From contig JABJKL010000160.1 in NCBI GenBank assembly GCA_018660405.1, positions 1 through 11,286 of the forward strand: a stretch of DNA of 11,286 bases, in the 5' to 3' direction. The notes under the pieces are model-generated. The model searched no databases, had not been told where the DNA came from, and saw only the letters and a program-made list of their open reading frames with translations. The stretch comes from Pseudomonadota bacterium (GTDB lineage Bacteria; Pseudomonadota; Gammaproteobacteria; Arenicellales; Arenicellaceae). The first letter of the stretch is position 1, and each line of letters opens with the position of its first letter. The position numbers and the translations under genes were made by a program. Shown in pieces: positions 1 through 6,472 of this stretch.

Positions 1-64
1 AACGGTGGTAATTTTTGCTTAATACGGCCGTTGCTATTAGCGCGCAAAAATATGGTATTCACCA

Positions 65-97
65 AACCTGACAACTTTCTTTGTACCCTATCAGGTT
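65..97. repeat. Inverted repeat upstream of the pilin gene
   Basis: AACCTGA (65-71) and TCAGGTT (91-97) are perfect 7-base inverted arms around a 19-base spacer, ending 13 bases before the pilin ATG. It could be an operator, a weak leader hairpin or the end of an upstream transcript. The long loop and lack of a T-run argue against a classical terminator. A 7-base match can arise by chance, so the functional call is weak. Nothing else in bases 1-110 can be supported; no clear promoter was found. Confidence 0.25.
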
Positions 98-110
98 GAA
101 AATTGGCAGA

Positions 111-533
111 ATGAAAACCAGGCACACAATCCATCTCGGTTTTACCCTTATCGAGCTTTTGGTTACTATCGCGATCATCGCGGTAATCGCAATACCGAGT
201 TATAACGATTTTATGGAGCGTGCGCGTTGCTCAGATGGCCAGGAGGCCCTAACGTCTATAGCGCAATCGCAAGAGCGCTTTTATCTAAACAACTATTCGT
301 ACACTACCAGTTTCGCCACTTTGGGCTATGGAACAGCAGGCACCTTATCCAGTGAGGGCTATTACACACTTTCCCTGGGCGCATGTACCACGGGTTTCGT
401 TGATACATGCGCTGCTATAACAGCAACGGGAACCGGGGTACAGTCAGACACAAACACTTTGTCTTTGAATACTCGTGGGAGGAAGAGCCACACCCTGGGC
501 GCAGCCACCTTGAGTGGTTGGGTATGTAACTAG
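111..533 (+). CDS. pilE: Minor type IV pilin, PilE-like
   Basis: A 140-residue type IV prepilin, probably a minor pilin that joins or primes the pilus in the inner membrane and periplasm. The short basic leader MKTRHTIHLG ends in the prepilin peptidase site G10/F11-TLIE, with the conserved Glu at mature position 5. A hydrophobic helix follows (residues 11-29), then a globular domain with four cysteines (C40, C92, C100, C139). The last two or the first pair may form disulfides, as in PilE-type pilins. ATG at 111 was chosen over an in-frame TTG at 81 because it gives a normal leader length; the Shine-Dalgarno match is poor. The hydrophobic helix appears about three residues shorter than usual before the conserved Pro (Pro29, mature 19 rather than about 22). 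The pilin class is firm. The symbol pilE rests on general resemblance (N-terminus, cysteines, GW-x-C end). Confidence 0.85.
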   Translation: MKTRHTIHLGFTLIELLVTIAIIAVIAIPSYNDFMERARCSDGQEALTSIAQSQERFYLNNYSYTTSFATLGYGTAGTLSSEGYYTLSLGACTTGFVDTCAAITATGTGVQSDTNTLSLNTRGRKSHTLGAATLSGWVCN

Positions 534-563
534 TGTAGTGGGTGTTTGACCCGACAATTGAGT

Positions 564-591
564 AAGGGCGCTAGAGTCTGCCCCTTTTTTT
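564..591 (+). terminator. Probable Rho-independent terminator after the pilin gene
   Basis: AAGGG (564-568) can pair with CCCTT (582-586), with one further C-G pair possible if C581 is bulged. The loop is about 10-13 bases and the arm runs into a T-tract at 585-591. It lies 30 bases after the pilin stop, where a terminator would be expected. The stem is short, so strength is uncertain. The T-tract is shared with the palindrome at 586-604, which could form the competing hairpin. Confidence 0.5.
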
Positions 592-604
592 AGCGACTAA
601 AAAA
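586..604. repeat. AT-rich perfect palindrome with 3-base loop
   Basis: TTTTTTAG (586-593), loop CGA, CTAAAAAA (597-604): perfect 8-base arms. Because the arms are a T-run and an A-run, transcription in either direction would give a hairpin with a U-rich arm, so it may act with the preceding GC stem in termination. It sits immediately upstream of the pseudogene start. Confidence 0.5.
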
Positions 605-608
605 GCGA

Positions 609-614
609 TACAAT
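609..614 (+). promoter_or_regulatory. Possible -10 box (TACAAT) before the lpxD-like pseudogene
   Basis: TACAAT at 609-614 matches a sigma-70 -10 box at five of six bases. It is only six bases before the ATG at 621, so a transcript from it would be essentially leaderless. No convincing -35 box lies 16-18 bases upstream; that stretch is the T-run at 585-591. There is also no Shine-Dalgarno sequence before 621. It may be a relic promoter, or chance. Confidence 0.25.
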
Positions 615-620
615 CTTGCG

Positions 621-1429
621 ATGGCTATTCGTCCAGAAACATTCGTTGCAGATGTGCTTGCGGCTGCGGACCATCTGATCACTCCGTACACCGAGCATTT
701 TGACGGCACCCGCATGGTTGCCGAAATCGCTAGCGTGGACGCTTGTGGTCGTCAAAGTTTGGTGTTTGTTGATGCCGAACCAGCGGCAAGAACTTTGTTG
801 GAATCGTGTCCGGCCTTGTTGATCACCACCGGTGCGCTAGCCGATCTGATCATTAGTTTGCACGAATGCCCCGACGACTTAAATATTGCAATCACCGCAA
901 ATCCACGCTTGTGTATGGCATTGATCCGTACGCATCTAGATGGCTATGACGCAACCGATTCTGAATGACCAGTTATACATTCAACCGCACAGATTCATAC
1001 ATCTGCGCGTTTAGGTGAAGGCGTTCGGGTAGGCCCCGGTGCAGTTATTGGCGCCTTGTGCAATATTGATCGCGGAACCTAGGGTGATACGGTCATTCAT
1101 ACCGGTGTTTGTATTGATGGATTAGTGCACATCGCACACAATGTAGAGATTGGTAAGGATTCGATCATTGCTGCGCAATGTGGAATAGCCGGTAGTTCTA
1201 CCATTGGTGAGCGGGTAATCATGAGTGGGCAAACAGGTGTGTTAGATCACACCAAGGTGGCTGATGATGTAGTCTTTGTTCATCGTGCCGGGCCACGAAA
1301 GAGGTCAGCCAATCCGGTGTGTACGGCGGATTACCTGCGCGCCTATGGAAGGAACACGTAAAGCAGCTGAATTTGGCAAAACATTTGAATCGCCTGGAAA
1401 AACGGTTGAAAAAATTGGAACAAGACTAG
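621..1429 (+). pseudogene. Decayed LpxD-like UDP-3-O-acylglucosamine N-acyltransferase
   Basis: LpxD adds the N-linked acyl chain during lipid A synthesis in the cytoplasm; relatives modify other nucleotide sugars. Frame 621 gives a divergent LpxD-like N-terminal domain (codons 1-115), then an in-frame TGA at 966-968. The same frame continues straight into left-handed beta-helix hexapeptides (LGEGVRVGPGAVIG, then NIDRGT), a TAG at 1080-1082, and more hexapeptides containing IAHNVEIG, with the family's catalytic His. At GGG 1290-1292 one base appears lost. The shifted frame restores GVYGGLPAR and a basic coiled C-terminal helix typical of LpxD, ending at TAG 1427-1429. The total is about 270 codons against roughly 340 in LpxD. 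The shortfall lies between GAVIG and NIDRG, where several beta-helix coils seem to be missing. Three separate lesions make a working product very unlikely. The housekeeping lpxD must be elsewhere; this was probably a paralogue tied to the glycan locus. Confidence 0.85.
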
Positions 1430-1471
1430 GGGCCGCCCTCAATTACGGTTCAACTACAACTCAACATCGGT

Positions 1472-2899
1472 TTAGTGTTTTGCGCCCCAGCGAGCATTTT
1501 TTAATAGAATGCTTGTGCTCAATAAGGCACTAATCAACAGTAACGGCCACATCGGAATCATGTAGCGCACCAGCGCGGCCTGTAATAGCGCGACCAGTAG
1601 ATAATAGGCTTGAATGGTTAGGCAGGTGATAAACAGAGGCATCACTGGTTTGGGTATTGCGTTCTTCCGAAGCCAGAAGCCAAGCCCATAGAGTAAACAC
1701 AGCGCATTGATGAAAAAAGTCAAAGTTAGGAAAGGCTTAATGACGTAGGCAGCGATCTGCCCAGTTTCGTTGAGATAATAGGGCGGCAGCGTGTTGCTTG
1801 GGGCTGTGGGTAAATTGTCGAGCTGGGCGTTGTATTGCTTCGCAAATGCTCTGGTCTGCAATTGCCCTTGGGTCCACAAGGCATAAAAGTTGATGGCGAC
1901 ATCTTTAAAATAGGCGTCTGGTGCTATTAATAATAATTCGCTGGCGAGTTGTGACTGAAATTCGAGCCTACCCAGTTTACTACCAGAGACCGCGAGCATA
2001 TCCTCGGCGCCCACGAACCGCAGATAATCGTAGTAATTTAGCGAGAACAGAAATTGTTCGTCCCAATCATCACTGAAGCCCTTGTTTTTAGCTTGTATGA
2101 CCGGTGCCATTTCTTGCTGCCAAAGTTCAACGGATTTCGGGAAGCTGGTTTCTGCAGGATTTACTTCGGTAAGGCTCATCTTGCCGATCAGTTGATTGCC
2201 GAGAAACGGTTCGGCTTTTACAGTGCCGTGGTGGGCGAAGCGATAGACCATCCCAGCGGAAGTTATTAGCGTAAACCCGATTAGCAATACCACAAGGTGT
2301 TTAAAAATGGGCTTGCAAATATCGCTGTCACGGCTCAGTAGCTGGTTTATCAGCACGACAACAGGCACACAAACCAAAGCCCAGGCGACACCCTTGATGA
2401 GTATTAGCCAGGCCAATAATGCCCCTGTGCAGAACCAATATCGCTTAGTGTCGAAATTTTGACGCATCTGGAGGGCAATCAATATATTGAGTGAGGCAAA
2501 AAATAAAGGTTCGCTTAGTACTGTAAAGCAGTAGCGAATGTATTGTGGGTGCAGGCCTGCGCCGATCATTATGGCAAAAGCAACAAACGCCGAACCACTA
2601 AACGTCGCGAAGGAGTAGGCGAGCATACCAAGCGAAATTATTAGCAGACCCAGCTGCCAATATTGAATGCTGCTTAAATCATTATCAAATAATCGGACGG
2701 CATCTAGAAATAAAGGGTAGCCAGCACCTCGAAACGGCTGGAACTCGAGATAGCTACTGCTATCTGGAACCATGGAAGAGATATCCGGTGAATTCAAGCA
2801 CCAATAGCCAATTATCAATACGCCAAGCAGTCCAATGGCAAGGGCGAAAAGGCGATTAAGGGCGCCCATTTGATCGAGTTCAAAGAGGTGGCTAACCAT
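1472..2899 (-). CDS. Polytopic membrane protein, probable GT-C glycosyltransferase
   Basis: A 475-residue membrane protein. Hydrophobic segments occur near residues 16-36, 80-117, 123-145, 156-188, 201-217, 385-409, 419-441 and 446-466, with a large soluble loop at about 220-384. Just after the first segment is an acidic motif, DSSSY (46-50), followed by RGAGYPLF (57-64). This resembles the catalytic Asp and R-x-x-GYP pattern of GT-C enzymes of the PMT/ArnT type that use polyprenyl-phosphate sugars at the outer face of the inner membrane. TVLSEPLFF (126-134) and RYMIPMWPLL (445-454) also fit that superfamily. Its ATG overlaps the last 8 bases of the upstream family 2 glycosyltransferase, suggesting coupled translation and linked function; an in-frame Met at residue 11 is an alternative start. 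Substrate unknown; a flippase or other lipid-linked sugar protein cannot be excluded. Confidence 0.6.
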   Translation of the reverse strand: MVSHLFELDQMGALNRLFALAIGLLGVLIIGYWCLNSPDISSMVPDSSSYLEFQPFRGAGYPLFLDAVRLFDNDLSSIQYWQLGLLIISLGMLAYSFATFSGSAFVAFAIMIGAGLHPQYIRYCFTVLSEPLFFASLNILIALQMRQNFDTKRYWFCTGALLAWLILIKGVAWALVCVPVVVLINQLLSRDSDICKPIFKHLVVLLIGFTLITSAGMVYRFAHHGTVKAEPFLGNQLIGKMSLTEVNPAETSFPKSVELWQQEMAPVIQAKNKGFSDDWDEQFLFSLNYYDYLRFVGAEDMLAVSGSKLGRLEFQSQLASELLLIAPDAYFKDVAINFYALWTQGQLQTRAFAKQYNAQLDNLPTAPSNTLPPYYLNETGQIAAYVIKPFLTLTFFINALCLLYGLGFWLRKNAIPKPVMPLFITCLTIQAYYLLVALLQAALVRYMIPMWPLLLISALLSTSILLKNARWGAKH

Positions 2900-3620
2900 T
2901 CCTGAATCGATAGAAGGTTTTTATCGCCTTGAACCAGTCTGTTAAACCGATCTTTTTACCATCGGCGATGGTGCGCGGATAGTAACGGATAGGCACCTCC
3001 TGAATGCGATGGCCTTGCGCCAACACCTTACATGAGATTTCATGATCTAACTCAAAACCAGTGGTAACGAGTTCCATGTTGCACAGAAGCGGTGCGGGAA
3101 ATAACTTGTAAGCCGTTACTGTGTCGTTAAGCAAGCGGCCGGTAAATATCCACGCGAACAGGCTGATGCTGCGGCCACCCAGGTAGGCGGCCCAGGATTG
3201 CTCAACGTGTTTGGCGTTGATCAGGTTTGTCAATACGCCCTTTTCTACGTCCTTCAAATAACGGCTTCCATACACCACATCGGCTTCACCGTTAAGTAGC
3301 GGCGGCAACAGGGCTAAATAATCTTGCGGGTCATATTCAAGGTCGGCGTCCTGAATTAACACGTAATCACCGGTCACCGCTTTCAAGCCCGTACGTACAG
3401 CGCGTCCTTTGCCGCTATTGGTTTTGTGATTGACGAGCCGAACATCCGGTATTTTCGACACTATCCCAGCGGTTCGGTCAGATGAGCAGTCATTTACAAC
3501 GATTAGCTCCATTGTCAAGTCAAGGGAGGAGAGGCTCACCTCACCTATCAATTTCAGCAACCGCCCGATATAGGCTTCTTCGTTATAGGCGGGTATGACT
3601 ATAGATAGTATTTTAGGCAC
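2892..3620 (-). CDS. Family 2 glycosyltransferase, DPM1-like polyprenyl-phosphate sugar synthase
   Basis: A 242-residue cytoplasmic GT-A enzyme without C-terminal membrane helices, a size typical of DPM1-type dolichyl/polyprenyl-phosphate hexose synthases. It transfers a sugar from a nucleotide sugar to polyprenyl phosphate. Visible motifs are VIPAYNEE (8-15), NDCSSD (43-48), GKGRAVRTGL (70-79), the metal-binding DAD in QDADLEYDP (90-98), GSRY (118-121), NDTVTAYKLF (165-174) and GFELDHEISCKVL (188-200). A basic segment, PRTIADGKKIG (215-225), matches the family's acceptor loop. The start is GTG at 3620; no good Shine-Dalgarno is visible, but the distance to VIPAYNEE is normal. It is the first gene of a two-gene minus-strand operon and overlaps the GT-C-like gene by 8 bases. 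The likely arrangement is that this enzyme makes the lipid-linked sugar that the membrane protein uses. Confidence 0.88.
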   Translation of the reverse strand: MPKILSIVIPAYNEEAYIGRLLKLIGEVSLSSLDLTMELIVVNDCSSDRTAGIVSKIPDVRLVNHKTNSGKGRAVRTGLKAVTGDYVLIQDADLEYDPQDYLALLPPLLNGEADVVYGSRYLKDVEKGVLTNLINAKHVEQSWAAYLGGRSISLFAWIFTGRLLNDTVTAYKLFPAPLLCNMELVTTGFELDHEISCKVLAQGHRIQEVPIRYYPRTIADGKKIGLTDWFKAIKTFYRFRNG

Positions 3621-3677
3621 TTTGTGATCTAGTACACTGTCCAGGGACCGTTCTTACACCAACATCCTTAGTGCCGG

Positions 3678-3686
3678 ATTATATCA
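3678..3686 (-). promoter_or_regulatory. Extended -10 promoter for the minus-strand operon
   Basis: Read on the minus strand, the bases are TGATATAAT: a perfect TATAAT with the TG-N extension that can replace a good -35 box. Consistent with that, no clear -35 is found 16-18 bases further upstream. Transcription would start near 3671, giving a leader of about 50 bases before the GTG at 3620. Confidence 0.6.
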
Positions 3687-3709
3687 TCCTGGTGTGGTAA
3701 AGGTTCTCT

Positions 3710-3738
3710 TTGATGTTACCCGGTGGCTCTTCTACAAT
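3710..3738 (+). promoter_or_regulatory. Sigma-70 promoter for the plus-strand glycan operon
   Basis: TTGATG (3710-3715) and TACAAT (3733-3738) are separated by exactly 17 bases. Predicted start is near 3745, leaving a leader of about 80 bases before the GTG at 3825. It lies back to back with the minus-strand promoter at 3678-3686, so both operons are served from one 204-base divergent region. No JUMPstart/ops element, often found before polysaccharide operons, was seen. Confidence 0.65.
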
Positions 3739-3741
3739 ATG

Positions 3742-3769
3742 CACCGTCAAACAGATTTTTCGACGGGTG
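3742..3769 (+). promoter_or_regulatory. Possible hairpin at the 5' end of the operon leader
   Basis: CACCGTC (3742-3748) can pair with GAC-GGTG (3762-3764 and 3766-3769) with a single bulged G at 3765, closing a 13-base loop. It falls at or just after the predicted transcription start. It could stabilise the mRNA or take part in regulation; no riboswitch family is recognised. Confidence 0.3.
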
Positions 3770-3824
3770 ATCACTAACCCAATGCAAATGCTTTATAAAA
3801 ACCAAACGCCCAATTGCGATTCGA

Positions 3825-5819
3825 GTGACCAAAATTTCGGAAAATAACGAGCAAGATGCGGTGATACCGTTGCGCGTAGTGGTGTTCACCGGTGGGCGGG
3901 GTTCTTCTGCTATCAGCAATCAGCTGGTGGGTATTGCTGGTGTAAAATTGCAGTACATCGTTAACGGTTATGACAATGGAATGTCAACCGGTGAGATTAG
4001 ACGCTTCCTTGGCGACTCGTTAGGGCCGTCAGACTTTCGGAAGAACGCATCACGTCTGGCTCTGCTGCTTGAAAGCTGCTCGCGGGAGCTGGTTTCCTTG
4101 CTCGATTTTCGCCTTCCTGAACCGTGTGGCGATGAACAAGCGTTGAATTATCTCAAAAGTTTGGGTACGGCCAAAGGCCTTGATGACGCTGAGTTCGATT
4201 TGGCGTTTGCTGAGAGTCTGAGTGCACTTCGGGTTGAAACACGAAAATCGCTAGCAGCCAAAGCCAAACAATTTATTTCATTTAAGAACAACTCGACGAG
4301 CTCGTTCAAATTTTCTGATTGTAGTTTGGGGAATATTGTTTTCGCGGGTTGTTATCTACAACAGAATAAAAATTTTAACGCTGCGGTTGCAGATTACTGT
4401 GCCCTATTGGGCTTGCCCCAAGACATGATCCTCAATGTAACCGACGGCAAGAACGCCTTTTTATTAGCCAAGAATACCGATGGGGAGATTCTGCAGGGCG
4501 AGGAAGATATCGTTGATGCCAATCGCAGAAACAAAATAGATGACATTTATCTGCTATCTAAAGCCGCCGCGGTAACGCTTGGCAAGCCGAAGACCTTAAA
4601 AGACACAACGCTAAAGTTAAATTCCAAGGTAAAAGAGTGCATATCCAATGCGGATTTGATTGTGTATTCGCCCGGTACCCAGCACTCCAGTTTGTTTCCT
4701 TCGTATATGACACCGGGCTTGGGTGAATGTATCGCCGCCAATACCCAGGCGCTTAAACTACTGATCACGAATATTCACGAAGACACAGAAATTGTCGGCG
4801 CGGCAGCAACCGACATTATTCGTAAAGCGTCTTATTACCTGCAGGAAAAAAATAAGAAGTCTTTGCCTGAACCAGCGCTAATTACTCATTACATAATCAA
4901 TCGGCCTGCTATAACAGGCGCTTCAGCCAACTACATTCCCGCGGGCGAACTGGAACATATCGAAGATCCTCGCAAGGTTCGAATCAGCAATTTTGAGGAT
5001 GGGGTGAGCGGGCAGCATGACAGCAGCAAGGTGTTATTGCCGTTTATCGACATGGCGCGCAATCAGAAGCGAAAGTCGCGGGTTTCAGTCGTGTGTCTGG
5101 ATACCCGCTCGACCAATAAAATTGTACAAACAGCGCGAGAAATGCAGCGCGTAAAAATAGGTCTTTATCCCTGTGATGTAACGTTGGTTTACAGCAGTAA
5201 TCGGGAAATACCGGATAAGCTGGTCGCGGACGATAATTTGCATCTTCACTATGTTTCGCCTTCTGCTGATGGTAAATCCTATAATCAGCAGTTGCTTATC
5301 GAAGCCTTGGCGCTCACCCCGGATTTTGTGTGCTTATTTGAATCCTCGGGTATGTATTTTGGCGACGATATTGTGGCGCTGGTTTCTAACCTTAATCAAA
5401 ACCGGGTTGATGCCGTGTGGGGAAGTCGACGCCTGTCGCGGTCCGATATCCGTGAATCGTATCGCTATCGGTATCGTTCGCATTTGCTCAAGGGTGGGAT
5501 CAGCTATCTGGGCAGTCATCTGTTGAGTTTGGCCCACCTGATCTGCTATGGGCGCTACATATCAGATACCCTATCCGGTCTGAAGCTTGTTAACAGCGTG
5601 CACCTGGAAGGTAGCGTAGGCTGGATCGATGATTCCAGTGCCAATCAATATTTGCTAGCTCGATTAATGCGATCTGACGGGAGATTATTTGAAGTCCCCG
5701 TGGATTTTTTGCCCATGTCTCCAAATCAGGTCACGCGGACTGGACCGCTGGATGGTTTGCGTGCACTCGGGGTCATATTTGCGGAACGCTTTAGGTCTAT
5801 TTTTCGCTCGAAGTCATGA
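3825..5819 (+). CDS. YvcK/CofD-fold protein fused to a degenerate GT2 domain
   Basis: A 664-residue two-domain protein, probably cytoplasmic. Residues about 15-340 show the CofD/YvcK pattern: FTGGRG (21-26), VNGYDNGMSTG (46-56, the position of YvcK's DDGGSSG), GPSDFRKN (67-74), SLGN (167-170), ISNADLIVYSPGTQHSSLFP (273-292) and ITNIHEDTE (314-322). CofD transfers phospholactate from a GDP-activated donor to F420 precursor; YvcK proteins bind UDP-sugars. After a linker, residues about 418-660 align end to end with a DPM1-like GT2 domain. Matches include VWGSRRL (531-537), SDTLSGLKLV (580-589) and EVPVDFLP (623-630), but the catalytic motifs are lost: YSSNRE replaces NDCSSD, and ESS (506-508) replaces DAD. 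GTG 3825 is the assigned start; a second in-frame GTG lies at 3861, and neither has a clear Shine-Dalgarno. It is the first gene of the operon and overlaps the HAD gene by 4 bases (ATGA). The fold calls are firm; transferase versus nucleotide-sugar sensor is open. Confidence 0.75.
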   Translation: MTKISENNEQDAVIPLRVVVFTGGRGSSAISNQLVGIAGVKLQYIVNGYDNGMSTGEIRRFLGDSLGPSDFRKNASRLALLLESCSRELVSLLDFRLPEPCGDEQALNYLKSLGTAKGLDDAEFDLAFAESLSALRVETRKSLAAKAKQFISFKNNSTSSFKFSDCSLGNIVFAGCYLQQNKNFNAAVADYCALLGLPQDMILNVTDGKNAFLLAKNTDGEILQGEEDIVDANRRNKIDDIYLLSKAAAVTLGKPKTLKDTTLKLNSKVKECISNADLIVYSPGTQHSSLFPSYMTPGLGECIAANTQALKLLITNIHEDTEIVGAAATDIIRKASYYLQEKNKKSLPEPALITHYIINRPAITGASANYIPAGELEHIEDPRKVRISNFEDGVSGQHDSSKVLLPFIDMARNQKRKSRVSVVCLDTRSTNKIVQTAREMQRVKIGLYPCDVTLVYSSNREIPDKLVADDNLHLHYVSPSADGKSYNQQLLIEALALTPDFVCLFESSGMYFGDDIVALVSNLNQNRVDAVWGSRRLSRSDIRESYRYRYRSHLLKGGISYLGSHLLSLAHLICYGRYISDTLSGLKLVNSVHLEGSVGWIDDSSANQYLLARLMRSDGRLFEVPVDFLPMSPNQVTRTGPLDGLRALGVIFAERFRSIFRSKS

Positions 5820-6472
5820 TTGGCCCGAAAAAATTTGAGTGTGTTGTTTTTGATCTTGATGGTGTTCTAGTCGATTCTTCAAGCCAACATGCGCAGGCTT
5901 TTCAGGAGCTATGGGCCAAAGTGGGTATTGACGGTCCCGATTATGCTGATATTGCCGGGTTGAGGTCTATCGACGTCATTAAAAAGTACATTAAAGGCGA
6001 GCAGATGGATGCGACCCGTGTCGATGAATGGGTCGAATTTAAGCAGCGGCGCGCGCGCGAGTTACTGGTGGGTGCTGAGATCTTGTTTTCAGATAGTAGG
6101 GAAGCCCTGGAACGTATTATCCGAATGACATCCAGCATGGCGATAGCGACGGGAGCATCTACGGTCATGGCACAATATGCAGCACAACAGCTAGCCCCAA
6201 GCCGACCGTTCGATGCGATAGTTGCTGCAGAAGATGTCAGCCGATCCAAACCAAACCCGGAGGTTTTTGAAAAAGCGATTAAACGCTGTGGTGCAACACC
6301 GGGAAAATCGCTAATTATCGAAGATGGCGCCGCTGGTTTGGCGGCTGCTTTAGGAAGCAGAGCTTTTGTCGCCAGCGTGCGTAGTGGTTTGGAGTTACAT
6401 AGCGAACGGTTTTTGGGTCGTTTTGAGAGTTTGGATGATTTGTTGAGACATTTAAGTGAGCGCTCCCACTAG
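5816..6472 (+). CDS. HAD-superfamily hydrolase, beta-phosphoglucomutase-like
   Basis: A 218-residue cytoplasmic HAD enzyme of the subfamily that includes beta-phosphoglucomutase and small sugar-phosphate phosphatases. All four motifs are visible: FDLDGVLVDS (12-21, nucleophile D13 and acid/base D15), ATGAS (111-115, T112), SKPNPEVF (144-151, K145) and IEDGAAG (168-174, E169 and D170). Residues about 20-90 are the right place and size for a helical C1 cap. The ATG overlaps the previous stop as ATGA, and the gene's end overlaps the next by 17 bases, so it is translated as part of a unit with the CofD-like fusion and the nucleotidyltransferase. It could isomerise a hexose 6-phosphate to the 1-phosphate used by that nucleotidyltransferase, or remove a phosphate from a pathway intermediate. 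Sequence alone does not decide between mutase and phosphatase. Confidence 0.85.
   Translation: MIGPKKFECVVFDLDGVLVDSSSQHAQAFQELWAKVGIDGPDYADIAGLRSIDVIKKYIKGEQMDATRVDEWVEFKQRRARELLVGAEILFSDSREALERIIRMTSSMAIATGASTVMAQYAAQQLAPSRPFDAIVAAEDVSRSKPNPEVFEKAIKRCGATPGKSLIIEDGAAGLAAALGSRAFVASVRSGLELHSERFLGRFESLDDLLRHLSERSH

Noticed and set aside
1..99. Frame 1 is open from the window edge to a TGA at 97-99 and could be the end of an upstream gene.
   Set aside because: Only 32 codons with no recognisable motif and no start in the window; too short to separate from chance.
81..110. TTG at 81 as an upstream start of the pilin gene.
   Set aside because: It would make a 20-residue leader with extra hydrophobic residues; ATG 111 gives the normal short basic prepilin leader.
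1125..1361. A separate small hexapeptide-repeat acyltransferase gene.
   Set aside because: It is in the same frame as the upstream LpxD-like sequence and is bounded only by the TAG at 1080 and the frameshift near 1290, so it is a fragment of the pseudogene.
1430..1471. Possible terminator between the pseudogene and the convergent minus-strand operon.
   Set aside because: No stable stem followed by a T-run was found on either strand in this short gap.
1276..1533. Forward reading frame overlapping the end of the lpxD-like pseudogene.
   Set aside because: Its middle part contains the shifted reading of the pseudogene region only out of register, and it runs into the minus-strand gene; no family features.
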